Notes: a model not told the origin generated them from the letters alone. DNA of 64,000 nucleotides from a bacterium (GCA_902812405.1 CADDZI010000006.1:1-64000); one strand, 5' to 3'. Shown: positions 8,086 through 19,218, counted from the first letter of the stretch. Numbers and translations are program-made.

Positions 8086-11000
8086 TCACCCGACGGCCAG
8101 TTGCGGGCGGACGCGATCCTGGAGGGGACGAACGGCAATGGGTTGGCTCGTCTGGGCGGCGAGGGCAAGGCACAGAGCGCGGACGGTATCCAGCGAGGTG
8201 AGACACGCGACGCCACTTTCCAACGCGGTATGCCGGATACGAAAGCCATCGCTCTGGGCATTGGCGGTGGGATTGGCGTTGTTGACGACCAAGTCGACAT
8301 CGCCGCTGCGGATGACGTCGAGCACGTGGGGCGACCCCTGGGCGATTTTGTTGACGCGCTCCGCCTCCAGACCGCGCTCTCGGAGATAGTGCCACGTTCC
8401 GGACGTTGCAAGCAGCCTGAACCCCATGCCGGCAAGATTGCGCGCCACGGAGAGAGACTCTTCCTTCTCGTGATCCGCGATCGAGAGGAGAATGCGCCCT
8501 CCCGGCGGCGGCAGATGCAGGCCGCTGCCTACCAGAGCACGCAGCAGCGCATCCGAGAACGTGTCGGCGATTCCCAACACCTCGCCGGTTGACTTCATCT
8601 CCGGTCCAAGGAGCGTCTCGATGCGGCGCAGCTTGGAGAAGGAAAAGACGGGTGCCTTCACCGCCACAAAGTCGGGTGCCGGGCCAAGACCGGCGGGCAG
8701 ACCCGTCTCGGACAAGGTCGCGCCGAGGGCAATCGCCGTTGCGGCGGCAACCAGCGGTACGCCGGTCAGCTTGGCGATGATGGGGACGGTCCGGCTGGCG
8801 CGAGGGTTGGCTTCGATGACGTAGAGGCGGTCGTCCTGAACAATGTACTGGACGTTGAGGAGACCGCGGATGCCCAGACCTCGCGCCAACTGCTCGGTCA
8901 CCCGGGCGATGTGCTCCTGAAACTCCCGGGAGATGCTTTGGGGGGGATAGACCGCCATCGAGTCGCCGGAGTGGATCCCCGCGCGCTCGATGTGCTCGAA
9001 CACGCCGGGTATGCACACCTCGCGTCCGTCGCACACCGCGTCGACTTCGACTTCGGTGCCGGGCAGAAATTTGTCAACCAGCAAGGGCGTGTCCGGCCCG
9101 ACGGATGGGGCGCTCTTGGCATAGCCTGCCAGTTGCGCCTCGTTGTAGACGATTTCCATACCCCGCCCACCCAAGACGTACGAGGGGCGCACGAGAACCG
9201 GGAAACCCAGCCAGCGGGCAATCTCGCGCGCCTTGCGGAAAGACGATGCAGCCCGCCCCGGCGGCCGCAAGAGTCCCAGGCGCTCCAGCAGCTCGTCGAA
9301 CTTTCTCCTGTCCTCGGCCTCGTCGAGAGCCGTCTGCGCGGTGCCCAGCACCGGGATGCCGCGCCGGGCAATGTCGCGGGCCAGATTAATCGGCGTCTGC
9401 CCCCCGAACATGAGGAGAACGCCGCGCGCCTGCGTGGCGCGGACGGCTTCTTCGACTTCGTCGGCACACGGCGGCTCGAAGATCAAGATGTCGGAGATGT
9501 CAAAATCGGTGCTGACCGTTTCCGGGTTGTTGTTGAGCATGACCGCCGCGCTGCCGCTCCTGCGCAGCGCCCACGCAGCATGGACGCACGAGTAGTCAAA
9601 TTCGATGCCTTGCCCAATCCGAATCGGCCCGCTGCCGACCACAACGACGGCGGGCTGGCCGGGAGAGCGCAGCTCGTTCTCTTCTCCCGGCGAGGCGTAG
9701 TAGTACGGCGAGCGGGCTGGGAATTCGCCAGCCGCCGTATCCACCATCTTGTAGGATGCTCCGGCTAGGCGGCACGCTTGACGTACGGCGCCCGCGGGTG
9801 CTTGGCTCAGACGTGCGATTGTACTCTCGGCATAGCCTGCACGCTTGGCCTGGTGCCAGACAGCGTGGGGCTGGCCGGGCCGACCGTCACCGCCGCCGGT
9901 GTGACGGAGATCGTCCTCCAGCCGAACGAGCGCCTCAAGTTCCCATAGCCAAAACGGGTCGATGCCGCTGCGGCGCGCCAGATCCTCCACCCGGGCGCCG
10001 CGGCGCAGGCATTCGGCGAGCACGAATAACCGCTCGTGAGTCGCCCGCCGGACGACCTCCTCGAGCTCGTCGTCGCTCCAGCGCTCGAACGAACCGCCCG
10101 TCAGACTGTCGCGGCCGATATCCAGGCCGCGGATTGCCTTGAGCAAGGCCTGGCTGAACGTGCGGCCGATGGCCATCACCTCGCCGGTCGACTTCATCTG
10201 GGTGCCCAACCGGGTGTCGGCCAGGGGAAACTTATCAAACGGCCAGCGCGGAATCTTGACGACGCAGTAGTCCAGTGCGGGTTCGAACGCCGCCTTGGTG
10301 ACGCCGGTGACGGGATTGGGTAAGTTCCGCAAGCGTCGCCCAAGGGCGATCTTCGCCGCGATCTTGGCAATCGGGTAGCCGGTCGCCTTGCTTGCCAGTG
10401 CCGACGAGCGCGAGACCCGCGGGTTGACTTCGATGACGTGGTATGCATCACTGGCCGGATCCAGGGCAAATTGAATGTTGCAGCCGCCTTCGATACGCAG
10501 AGCGCGTATGATGTTGATCGCTGCGCTGCGCAGCCGCTGGTAGTCCCGATCGGACAGCGTCTGTGACGGCGCAACGACGATCGAGTCGCCGGTGTGAATG
10601 CCGACCGGATCGATGTTCTCCATGTTGCAGATCGTCAGGCACGTATCGTCGGCGTCACGCAGGACTTCGTACTCGATCTCTTTCCAGCCCAGAAGCGAGG
10701 ACTCGACGAGAACCTGATGGATGATGCTGGCGGCCAGTCCGGCGCGCACGACCGCCAGCAGCTCCGGCTCATCGTGGACCAGGCCGCCACCCGTACCGCC
10801 CAGCGTATACGCAGGCCGCACGACGAGCGGAAATCCGGCTTGCCGTGCAAACGCCAGCGCCTGCTCGGGCTGGGTGACCACGGCGGATGCCGGTACCGGT
10901 TCGCCCAGCTCGGTCATCGCCTGCTTGAAGCGCTGGCGGTCTTCGGCCAGGTGAATCGTCTCCAGGGGCGTTCCCAAAAGCCGGACGCCGAAGCGCTCCA

Positions 11001-11316
11001 GGGCGCCGCGGCGCGCGAGCTCGACCGCCAGATTGAGTCCGGTCTGTCCTCCCAGCGTCGCCAGAATGGCATCCGGGCGCTCGCGCTCGATGATCGCCTC
11101 GACGTATGCCGGCACAAGGGGTTCAAGGTACACTGCATCCGCGATGTCCGGGTCGGTCATAATGGTGGCGGGGTTGGAATTGACGAGCACGACCCGTACA
11201 TTCTCCTCGCGCAACGCCCGGCACGCCTGGACGCCGGCGTAGTCGAACTCGGCCGCCTGACCGATGACGATCGGACCTGATCCGATCACGAGGACGGACC
11301 GCACCCCGGCGTTCAC
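8086..11316 (-). CDS. carB: Carbamoyl-phosphate synthase large subunit
   Basis: CarB makes carbamoyl phosphate from ammonia (supplied by CarA), bicarbonate and two ATP, for pyrimidines and arginine. The 1076-residue product matches the normal length: two ATP-grasp halves, the first opening VLVIGSGPIVIGQAAEFDYAG and the second PVVVVGSGPIRIGQGIEFDYS, then the MGS-like allosteric domain in roughly the last 140 residues, where UMP or ornithine bind in characterised enzymes. The start is GTG at 11316, forming GTGA with the carA stop; the longer open frame upstream is antisense to no family sequence. The gene lies within the pyr cluster, suggesting its main role is pyrimidine synthesis. Confidence 0.98.
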   Translation of the reverse strand: MNAGVRSVLVIGSGPIVIGQAAEFDYAGVQACRALREENVRVVLVNSNPATIMTDPDIADAVYLEPLVPAYVEAIIERERPDAILATLGGQTGLNLAVELARRGALERFGVRLLGTPLETIHLAEDRQRFKQAMTELGEPVPASAVVTQPEQALAFARQAGFPLVVRPAYTLGGTGGGLVHDEPELLAVVRAGLAASIIHQVLVESSLLGWKEIEYEVLRDADDTCLTICNMENIDPVGIHTGDSIVVAPSQTLSDRDYQRLRSAAINIIRALRIEGGCNIQFALDPASDAYHVIEVNPRVSRSSALASKATGYPIAKIAAKIALGRRLRNLPNPVTGVTKAAFEPALDYCVVKIPRWPFDKFPLADTRLGTQMKSTGEVMAIGRTFSQALLKAIRGLDIGRDSLTGGSFERWSDDELEEVVRRATHERLFVLAECLRRGARVEDLARRSGIDPFWLWELEALVRLEDDLRHTGGGDGRPGQPHAVWHQAKRAGYAESTIARLSQAPAGAVRQACRLAGASYKMVDTAAGEFPARSPYYYASPGEENELRSPGQPAVVVVGSGPIRIGQGIEFDYSCVHAAWALRRSGSAAVMLNNNPETVSTDFDISDILIFEPPCADEVEEAVRATQARGVLLMFGGQTPINLARDIARRGIPVLGTAQTALDEAEDRRKFDELLERLGLLRPPGRAASSFRKAREIARWLGFPVLVRPSYVLGGRGMEIVYNEAQLAGYAKSAPSVGPDTPLLVDKFLPGTEVEVDAVCDGREVCIPGVFEHIERAGIHSGDSMAVYPPQSISREFQEHIARVTEQLARGLGIRGLLNVQYIVQDDRLYVIEANPRASRTVPIIAKLTGVPLVAAATAIALGATLSETGLPAGLGPAPDFVAVKAPVFSFSKLRRIETLLGPEMKSTGEVLGIADTFSDALLRALVGSGLHLPPPGGRILLSIADHEKEESLSVARNLAGMGFRLLATSGTWHYLRERGLEAERVNKIAQGSPHVLDVIRSGDVDLVVNNANPTANAQSDGFRIRHTALESGVACLTSLDTVRALCLALAAQTSQPIAVRPLQDRVRPQLAVG

Positions 11317-12422
11317 GACGGCCGCTCCCTCGCCGCGCGCACCTGCGCCACAAAATCCGACAAGACATGCCGGGCGTCGCGCGGCCCGGGCGCCGCCTCG
11401 GGATGGAACTGGACCGAGGCGATGGGCAAGTGACGGTGACGCAAGCCCTCGTTCGTGCCGTCGTTGAGGTTGACCATTGTCTCCTCGACGCACGCCGGCA
11501 GCGTACGGGCGTCCACCGCGTAGCCGTGGTTTTGCGTCGTGATGATGACCTCGTTGGTCCGGCAATCCAACACCGGCTGATTGGCGCCGCGGTGGCCGTA
11601 CTTCAGCTTGAAGGTCCGGGCTCCCAGTGCTTGCGCGAGCAGTTGGTGCCCCAGGCAGATCCCGAAGATGGGCAGGCTGTCCGCCGCGCGCTCGATCGTC
11701 GTGCGCAGCGTTGCGACAGCGCGCTCCAATTCAGCCGGATCGCCCGGACCATTGCTGACGACGAGCCCATCCAGCCGCAGTGCCAGAATATCATCCGTTT
11801 CGTAGCTGCCCGGCACGTCTACCACCGTTGCGTTGGCCCCCTTCAGGCAGCGGGCGATCTCGGCTTTTGCGCCATAATCGAGAAGTCCGATCCGAACAGA
11901 CCCGTGGCCATGAGCCGCGAGAGCGGTCGGGGCGACCGTCTCAACCAGAGCCGGTGTATCGAGCGGGCAGCGCAGATAGGACTGTAATGCATCGGCTGCA
12001 TTTGCAACCGCGGCCTCGCCGACCGCAAGGACCGCACGCATCGTCCCGGCTTCGCGCAGCCGGGTGACAAGAGCCCTGGTATCCACGCTTTCCAGCGCCC
12101 GCACCCCGCTTGCGGCAAGCCAGCCCGCAACGTCTCCCTGGCCGCGGTGATGACTGGGATGGCGGCTCACGCGTTTGAAGACCGCTCCGGCGGCGCAGAG
12201 TGTCGGGTGCTGGCGGACCGCTGGGTCGATCCCGTAATTGCCGATCAGCGGGTAGCAAAAAACGAGAATTTGGCCCGCATACGATGGATCCGTGAGAGCC
12301 TCTTCGTAACCGGTCATCGCCGTCGTAAACACCGCTTCCCCGCGGGCGAATCCATCCGGACCGATTCCGTCGCCGTCGTAGAACGTGCCGTCGGCCAAAA
12401 TGAGACGTGCCGGGCGAGTCAC
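11313..12422 (-). CDS. carA: Carbamoyl-phosphate synthase small (glutaminase) subunit
   Basis: CarA hydrolyses glutamine and channels ammonia to CarB. The 369-residue protein has the CarA-specific N-terminal domain (TAMTGYEEALTDPSYAGQI, VFCYPLIGNYG) and a class I glutamine amidotransferase with nucleophile C256 in GICLGHQ and H340/E342 in the FHPE motif. The GTG start at 12422 overlaps the pyrC stop (GTGA); the open frame continues upstream for about 55 codons without family similarity. Spacing and overlap with pyrC and carB show a single transcription and probably translationally coupled unit. Confidence 0.97.
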   Translation of the reverse strand: MTRPARLILADGTFYDGDGIGPDGFARGEAVFTTAMTGYEEALTDPSYAGQILVFCYPLIGNYGIDPAVRQHPTLCAAGAVFKRVSRHPSHHRGQGDVAGWLAASGVRALESVDTRALVTRLREAGTMRAVLAVGEAAVANAADALQSYLRCPLDTPALVETVAPTALAAHGHGSVRIGLLDYGAKAEIARCLKGANATVVDVPGSYETDDILALRLDGLVVSNGPGDPAELERAVATLRTTIERAADSLPIFGICLGHQLLAQALGARTFKLKYGHRGANQPVLDCRTNEVIITTQNHGYAVDARTLPACVEETMVNLNDGTNEGLRHRHLPIASVQFHPEAAPGPRDARHVLSDFVAQVRAARERPS

Positions 12423-13765
12423 GGCATCCCTCGTACGGTATTCGCCACGCCCCTGCTGTGCGGGGCTCCGGCATACATGAGAACGTGCCCGCCGACAACG
12501 GTCAGGGCGGGTTGCACCGTGAACGTCCAGCCGGCAAACGGGGTGACCTTGCCTCGGGATCGGAAAGCGGACGGGTCGACAACCCACGGCCGGTTGAGGA
12601 AAAGTCCGGTGATGTCGGCCGGGGCGCCGGGTGCCAAACTACCGCCGGGAACCCCCAACAGGCGCGCAGGATGAGCGGAAAAATTGGCCACCATGGCCGT
12701 CAGGGGCACGTCCGGGAGGGCCGCAAAGGTTGCACCCACGGCGGTCTCCAGGCCGCTGAAACCCGGACAGGCGCACGACACGGGGCCTTCCTTCTCATGG
12801 CGTGCATGCGGCGCATGGTCGCTGGCGAAGATGGTAATCGTACCCTCCGCGACGGCGCGCTTCAGCGCATCCCTGTCGGTTGCCGGCCGCAAGGGAGGGT
12901 TGACGCGCATGCCGGCTGCAAACCCCTCCAGCGCCTCGTCCGTGCAGAGCAGGTGGTGCGGGGTCACTTCGGCGCTGACATCGACGCCGATCGATCGTGC
13001 CCAGCGCAGCACATCCACCGTCATGGCCGTGCTGACGTGACATATGTGCCAACGCTTGCGGGTGGCGCGGGCGACGAGCACCTCGCGTGCGGCCACGGCG
13101 GCCTCCGCGAGAGCCGGCGCTCCCGGTAGTCCCAGACGATCGCTGACCTCCCCTTCGTGCATGACCGCATCATCGAAACTGGGATCGTGACAGTGGGAGA
13201 GAAACGCCTGCGGGATGGCGGCTGCATATCGGGCGGCGTTGTAGAGAGCGCGCAGCGACGTGGTCGTGGCCCCGTCGTCCGAGAATGCAACCGCACCCGC
13301 CGAGGCCATCCCCAGCAAGGGAGCCAGCTGGCAGCCGTTACGCCCTTGGGTCACGGCACCGATGGCATAACAGCGCACGCCTCCCGCGGCCCGGGCGTCG
13401 CGCAAGAAGGCGGTCACACGCTCCGGAGTGTCCAAGGCAGGGCGGGTGTTGGGCATCGCAGCAACGGCCGTGAAGCCGCCGGCTGCCGCCGCCGCCAAAC
13501 CGCTGGCAATTGTCTCCTTATGGGAGTCGCCCGGCTCGCGCAGGTGCACGTGGGGATCGATAAATCCCGGGCACAGCACCATGCCGGCGCAATCGACCCT
13601 CTCGCAGGCGGCGTCGCTCTCCGCGGGCGCCCGGTCAAGCAGCGCTGCGATCCGCCCTCGGCGGATCACGACCGTCCGGATGGCATCCAATTTCAGCGAC
13701 GGATCGACGACGCGCCCGCCGACCAGGTCGCAGTTGGGTTCAAGATTGTGGTTGCCCGCCTTCAT
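12419..13765 (-). CDS. pyrC: Dihydroorotase (type I)
   Basis: This amidohydrolase cyclises carbamoyl aspartate to dihydroorotate, the third step of pyrimidine synthesis. The 448-residue protein has the metal-binding HVH pair (H72, H74 in PGFIDPHVHLREPG), later histidines in FLSHCHD and WHICHVST, and the SDHAPH motif near residue 320 that supplies the catalytic aspartate. The length and the long C-terminal strand domain fit class I enzymes, which often associate with PyrB, rather than the shorter E. coli type. The ATG overlaps the pyrB stop by four bases. Confidence 0.97.
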   Translation of the reverse strand: MKAGNHNLEPNCDLVGGRVVDPSLKLDAIRTVVIRRGRIAALLDRAPAESDAACERVDCAGMVLCPGFIDPHVHLREPGDSHKETIASGLAAAAAGGFTAVAAMPNTRPALDTPERVTAFLRDARAAGGVRCYAIGAVTQGRNGCQLAPLLGMASAGAVAFSDDGATTTSLRALYNAARYAAAIPQAFLSHCHDPSFDDAVMHEGEVSDRLGLPGAPALAEAAVAAREVLVARATRKRWHICHVSTAMTVDVLRWARSIGVDVSAEVTPHHLLCTDEALEGFAAGMRVNPPLRPATDRDALKRAVAEGTITIFASDHAPHARHEKEGPVSCACPGFSGLETAVGATFAALPDVPLTAMVANFSAHPARLLGVPGGSLAPGAPADITGLFLNRPWVVDPSAFRSRGKVTPFAGWTFTVQPALTVVGGHVLMYAGAPHSRGVANTVRGMP

Positions 13766-14688
13766 GCCGCATGCTCGCGGTCGGCGTGCCCAAGGGTGCG
13801 TTCGAGAGCCGCCATGCGTACGTAGACGCCGTTTTCGACCTGGTGTGCGATACGGCTGCGCTCGGCGGCGACGAGCTCGGGGGCAAGTTCCAGGCCGCGG
13901 TTGACGGGTCCCGGATGCATCAGGATCGCGTGCGGCGCCATGGCCTGGCTGCGCTGGAGCGTCAGACCGTAGGCCCGCGCAACGTCATCCGCCGGAGGCA
14001 GCTCACCGTGCGTGCCTCGTTCGATCTGCAGTCGCAGCATGATGACGGCGTCTGCACCGGGTAAGGCCGCCTCCAGGTCGCTCGTGCATGCGGCAAATCC
14101 CCACGCCGGCTGCGACGGCAGCAGCAGCGGGGGCCCGCACAGGACCACGTCTGCACCCAGAAGGTGGGCGGCCTTGGCACTCGAGCGTGCCACGCGGCTG
14201 TGGGCGATATCGCCGACGATGAGCACGCGCCGTCCGGTCAGATCGCCAAACTCTTCGACCAGCGTCAGTGCATCGGCCAGCCCTTGCGTGGGATGGGCGT
14301 GTGCGCCATCGCCGGCGTTGTGCACCGATCCGGGAAAGTGACGCGCCAGGAGGTGGGGAAAGCCAGCTTCGCGGTGCCGCACGACGACGGCGTCGGCACC
14401 GATGGCCCGCAAGGTCCGCATTGTATCCTCAAGCGACTCGCCCTTTCGCAGCGACGACTCCTCACTGCGAAAATCTAGCCAAACGGCGCCCAGACGCTGT
14501 GCCGCCACGGCGTAACTGGTTGCCGTGCGCGTGCTGGGTTCGAAGAACATGCCGACGACGATCCGGCCGCGCAGCCGCAGGCCTTGGTTCGGCACGCCGG
14601 CTTTGAATTGACGAGCCCGCGATACCAAGGTCTCGACAAACGGCCGTTGTGCACCGTCGAGGTCAAGCAGGTGGCAAGCCGTCGTCAC
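13762..14688 (-). CDS. pyrB: Aspartate carbamoyltransferase catalytic chain
   Basis: PyrB condenses carbamoyl phosphate with aspartate. With the GTG at 14688 (GTGA overlap with pyrR) the protein has 308 residues, the normal catalytic-chain length. The carbamoyl-phosphate loop is FFEPSTRTATSY with S52-T-R-T55; HPTQ and the terminal HPGPVNRG are also present. The open frame extends some 50 codons upstream of this GTG into pyrR, but that part is unlike the family. No pyrI regulatory chain is present, so allosteric control as in E. coli is unlikely; interaction with the adjacent dihydroorotase is possible. Confidence 0.97.
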   Translation of the reverse strand: MTTACHLLDLDGAQRPFVETLVSRARQFKAGVPNQGLRLRGRIVVGMFFEPSTRTATSYAVAAQRLGAVWLDFRSEESSLRKGESLEDTMRTLRAIGADAVVVRHREAGFPHLLARHFPGSVHNAGDGAHAHPTQGLADALTLVEEFGDLTGRRVLIVGDIAHSRVARSSAKAAHLLGADVVLCGPPLLLPSQPAWGFAACTSDLEAALPGADAVIMLRLQIERGTHGELPPADDVARAYGLTLQRSQAMAPHAILMHPGPVNRGLELAPELVAAERSRIAHQVENGVYVRMAALERTLGHADREHAA

Positions 14689-15239
14689 GCTCGTTCCAAA
14701 ATGACGACCCGGTCGGAAGGGGACGGGTCGCGGCCGATGTTTACCTGGATGTGCTCGCTGCGTGAGGTCGGGATGAAACGGCCGGCATAGTCGGCTTGGA
14801 TGGGCAATTCGCGAAGGCCGCGATCGACTAACACGCACAGGCGCACGACGCGCGGTCGCCCGAGGTCGGTGAGAGCGTCCAGGGCTGACCGCACGGTGCG
14901 CCCGGTGTAGAGAACGTCGTCAATCAGCACGACGTCCTTGTTCGTGATGTCCATACCGATGTCGGAGTCAGGCATGTCACGTGCCACATCGTCGTCGCGG
15001 TAGATCGTCACATTCAGGAAACCAAGCCCGGGCGCGGATCCCGCCCGCTCGCGGATGTGGGCCGCAATGCGGTGCGCCACGTTCTCCCCGCCCTTGCGAA
15101 TGCCGATCAGCACCAGGTCCGGCCCCGCGCCGGCCGGTTCGATGATTTGACACGCCAGGCGCTCGATCGTTCGTTGCACGTGGGCAGCCGAAAGGACGAC
15201 CCGCTTTTCCCGCAGGGTCGTTGCCTGTCCTGATGTCAC
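14685..15239 (-). CDS. pyrR: Bifunctional pyr regulator / uracil phosphoribosyltransferase PyrR
   Basis: PyrR is a phosphoribosyltransferase-fold protein; in Bacillus it binds pyr mRNA in a UMP-dependent way to promote attenuation and has minor UPRTase activity. The GTG start at 15239 gives 184 residues, the standard size, with the PRPP loop VVLIDDVLYTGRT at 104-114 and the family SEHIQVNIG segment near the C-terminus. A GAAAGGG Shine-Dalgarno-like stretch lies at 15251-15257. It heads the pyrR-pyrB-pyrC-carA-carB series and is only 34 bases from valS, with no room for a classical attenuator. Confidence 0.95.
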   Translation of the reverse strand: MTSGQATTLREKRVVLSAAHVQRTIERLACQIIEPAGAGPDLVLIGIRKGGENVAHRIAAHIRERAGSAPGLGFLNVTIYRDDDVARDMPDSDIGMDITNKDVVLIDDVLYTGRTVRSALDALTDLGRPRVVRLCVLVDRGLRELPIQADYAGRFIPTSRSEHIQVNIGRDPSPSDRVVILERA

Positions 15240-15273
15240 GTGCTGTCCAGCCCTTTCCCGCGTTGCGGCGCCG

Positions 15274-17904
15274 CTACAGGGACGCCAGCCGTTCGGAACT
15301 GATGGCAAGAGTTGTCCGCAATGCTTCGAGCCGGGCCCTCTCCTTCTCGACGACGCTGGGAGGCGCCTTCTCCAAAAATCCCCGCGAGGCCAGTTTGCGC
15401 TCCAGCTCTGCGATCGCCGCCTGCTGCGACGCGATCTCGGAGCGCAGCGCCGACCGCTCGCGCTCGAGGAAGGATGCGTCAACCGGGAGCAACACCTCGA
15501 CCTGCCCCATGCGCCGCGACAGCGCGTGCGGCGGCCGCACATCACCCGGACCCAGGGCTCGAATGGCGGCCACGCCGGCAAGGGTTCGCAGAATGGCGTT
15601 CTCGGCGTTGAGGACTGCCAGAACGTCGCCGGGCGCGCCGGCGACGACGATCTCACGCGGCACCGAGCGCGGCAGCTTCGGGACCGCACGTAGCGACAGC
15701 ACGGTCTCGACGAACTGCAGGAGCATACCCATCTCATGCCGTGCCCGCTCGTCACGGCGGCCGGCCCGGTCCGGCCAGGGAGCCTGCTCGATGCGCGACT
15801 GCGCATGCGGCACGTGTTGCCACAACTCTTCCGTGACGAAGGGCATGATCGGATGGAGAAGTTCCAGAGCCCGGCTCAGCACGTAGGCCAGAACGGGCGC
15901 ACGCGTCGGACCGCGATCCTTGGCGATCTCGATGTAGACGTCGCACAGGCGGTTCCAGATGAAGACATGCAGCGTGCGTGCCCAGCCGGCAAAGTCGAAC
16001 GTGTGCGCTGCCTGCTCGACCTCGTGAGCTGCCTCCGCCAGCGCGTCCAGAATCCAGCGGTCGGCCAGGGTCAGGGCCTCTTCGGCAGGCAAAGGCAGGG
16101 GCATTTCGGCCGCAGCCAGCGCGGGAAACGTCCCCAGGGCAAAGCGTGTGGCCTGCCAGATCTTGTTGCCGAAACGGCGGGCCGCCTCACAGCGTTCTTG
16201 AGAGAACCGCACGTCTTGTCCGGTGTGCATCTGGCTCACGATACCCAGTCGGGTGGCGTCCGCTCCGTAGATGCGCACGAGGTCCATGGGATCGGTTGAG
16301 GTCCCGAGCGACTTGCTCATCTTGCGGCCTTGTTCGTCCAAGATCAGCGGTGCAACGAACACGGTCTGAAAGGGCTCGCGCCCCGTAAAGTGCAGACCCA
16401 TCATCACCATGCGGGCCACCCACAGGAAGATGATCTCGCGGGCGGTGACGAGGAGCTGGGCCGGATACCAGACCGCCAGTTCGCGCGTCTCGTCCGGCCA
16501 GCCCAGAATGCCGAACGGCCAGAGAGCGCTGGAGAACCACGTGTCGAGCGTATCCGGAACCTGCGTCAACGTGCGCTCACCGCACACACTGCAGGCGGAC
16601 GGAGCTGCGGACGCGACCGTGACGTGCTCGTGTGGGCACAGCCACACCGGGAGACGATGGCCGAGCCAAATCTGCCGGGAAACGCACCAATCCCGGATGC
16701 GCTCCAGCCAGTCTTCGTAGATGCGGGTGTAGCGTTCGGGAACAAAGCGCACACGACCGCTGCGGGTTGCGTCGAGAGCCGGACCGGCGAGCGGCGCCGT
16801 CTTCACGAACCACTGTAAGGAGAGCAGGGGCTCGACCGCCGTGCCGCACCGATAGCACACACCCTGCGCGACGGTGTGTGGCTCTTCCCGTACGAGATAA
16901 CCGCGCTCCGCCAGCACGTCGCGGGCGAGCCGGCGTGCCGCCGCCCGGTCCAAACCGGCAAAGGACGGCTCGACGTCGGAGGTCATGTGGCCCTCGACGT
17001 CAATCACCGAGCGCGCGGGAAGTCCGTGGCGCTCGCCGATGTCGGCGTCTGCCTGGTCGTGCCCCGGGGTGATCTTGAGGGCGCCGGTACCAAACTCACG
17101 ATCTACGGCCGGATCTGCGATCACGGGGATAGGGGCGGGCGACAGGGGCCGTAGGACACGCCGCCCGATGAGGTGCCGGTATCGGGGGTCGTCCGGGTGA
17201 ACCGCGACCGCCTCGTCTGCGAAGATCGTTTCGGGCCGCGTCGTTGCAACGACGATCCCGTCGCCGCCGTCGGCATCCGGATATCGAACGAAGACCAGAC
17301 TGGCCGCCACGTCCTCCCGCTCCACCTCGCTGTCGGAGAGCGTGGAACGGCAGTGCGGGCACCAGTTGACCAGGCGCGTTCCGCGATAGATAAGCCCCTC
17401 GCGGTACAAGTCCACGAACACCTTGACGACTGCCCGGCTGAAACCGGCGTCCATCGTGTAGCGGTCGCGCCGCCAATCCGGGCTGAAGCCTAACGCGCGA
17501 AACTGCTCGTAGATAATGTGCCCGTACTTCTCTTTCCACGCGGCCGCCCGTTCGCGAAACTTGTCTGGTCCGAGGTCAAAACGGGTCAAACCTTCGGCCG
17601 CCAGCTCCTTCTCGATGACATTCTGGGTGGCGATGGCGGCGTGGTCCTGCCCGGGCAGCCAGACGGCGTTGTCCCCGCGCATGCGGTGGTAGCGGGTCAG
17701 GATGTCCATGACCGTGTAGGTTGACCCGTGCCCCATGTGGGCGCGCCCGGTAATGTTGGGCGGCGGCATCGGGATGACGAATGGCGGGCGGCTGGGATCG
17801 GGCTCGGCGTGGAAGGCGCCCTCGGATTCCCAGCGCCGATACCAGACAGACTCAATGGCCGCCGGGTCGTACTTCTCGAGCAGCGGCTCGCGGGGCAGAC
17901 TCAT
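15274..17904 (-). CDS. valS: Valine--tRNA ligase
   Basis: Class I aminoacyl-tRNA synthetase that charges tRNA-Val and edits threonine. The 876-residue protein has the HIGH-type motif HMGH at 56-59, the editing domain with TTRPETIFADEAVAVHP, zinc-like cysteine pairs (WCPHC and VCYRCG), KMSKS at about 536, an anticodon-binding helix bundle, and the C-terminal coiled-coil tail typical of ValRS. I chose ATG 17904 (MSLPREPLLEKYDP), which fits family N-termini; a TTG at 17949 would add 15 unrelated residues. No T-box is visible in the short gap to clpX. Confidence 0.97.
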   Translation of the reverse strand: MSLPREPLLEKYDPAAIESVWYRRWESEGAFHAEPDPSRPPFVIPMPPPNITGRAHMGHGSTYTVMDILTRYHRMRGDNAVWLPGQDHAAIATQNVIEKELAAEGLTRFDLGPDKFRERAAAWKEKYGHIIYEQFRALGFSPDWRRDRYTMDAGFSRAVVKVFVDLYREGLIYRGTRLVNWCPHCRSTLSDSEVEREDVAASLVFVRYPDADGGDGIVVATTRPETIFADEAVAVHPDDPRYRHLIGRRVLRPLSPAPIPVIADPAVDREFGTGALKITPGHDQADADIGERHGLPARSVIDVEGHMTSDVEPSFAGLDRAAARRLARDVLAERGYLVREEPHTVAQGVCYRCGTAVEPLLSLQWFVKTAPLAGPALDATRSGRVRFVPERYTRIYEDWLERIRDWCVSRQIWLGHRLPVWLCPHEHVTVASAAPSACSVCGERTLTQVPDTLDTWFSSALWPFGILGWPDETRELAVWYPAQLLVTAREIIFLWVARMVMMGLHFTGREPFQTVFVAPLILDEQGRKMSKSLGTSTDPMDLVRIYGADATRLGIVSQMHTGQDVRFSQERCEAARRFGNKIWQATRFALGTFPALAAAEMPLPLPAEEALTLADRWILDALAEAAHEVEQAAHTFDFAGWARTLHVFIWNRLCDVYIEIAKDRGPTRAPVLAYVLSRALELLHPIMPFVTEELWQHVPHAQSRIEQAPWPDRAGRRDERARHEMGMLLQFVETVLSLRAVPKLPRSVPREIVVAGAPGDVLAVLNAENAILRTLAGVAAIRALGPGDVRPPHALSRRMGQVEVLLPVDASFLERERSALRSEIASQQAAIAELERKLASRGFLEKAPPSVVEKERARLEALRTTLAISSERLASL

Positions 17905-17952
17905 GCGGGGATGGCTTTCGGGCGTCCGGCCATCCGCCCTGCGGGGCAAGGG

Positions 17953-19218
<1,266 letters not shown>

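Noticed and set aside
8089-9034. Long N-terminal extension of the PBP frame into carB
   Set aside because: Arg/His/Pro-rich shadow of carB; signal anchor and family similarity begin at 8080-8089.
12423-12587. N-terminal extension of CarA
   Set aside because: No similarity to CarA; overlaps pyrC and the GTG at 12422 fits the overlap pattern.
15240-15330. PyrR-dependent attenuator upstream of pyrR
   Set aside because: No PyrR-loop consensus or terminator hairpin with U-tract could be found in the short spacer or the end of valS.
15240-15806. N-terminal extension of PyrR
   Set aside because: Runs through the valS 3' end in another frame; PyrR-like sequence begins at GTG 15239 with a ribosome-binding sequence upstream.
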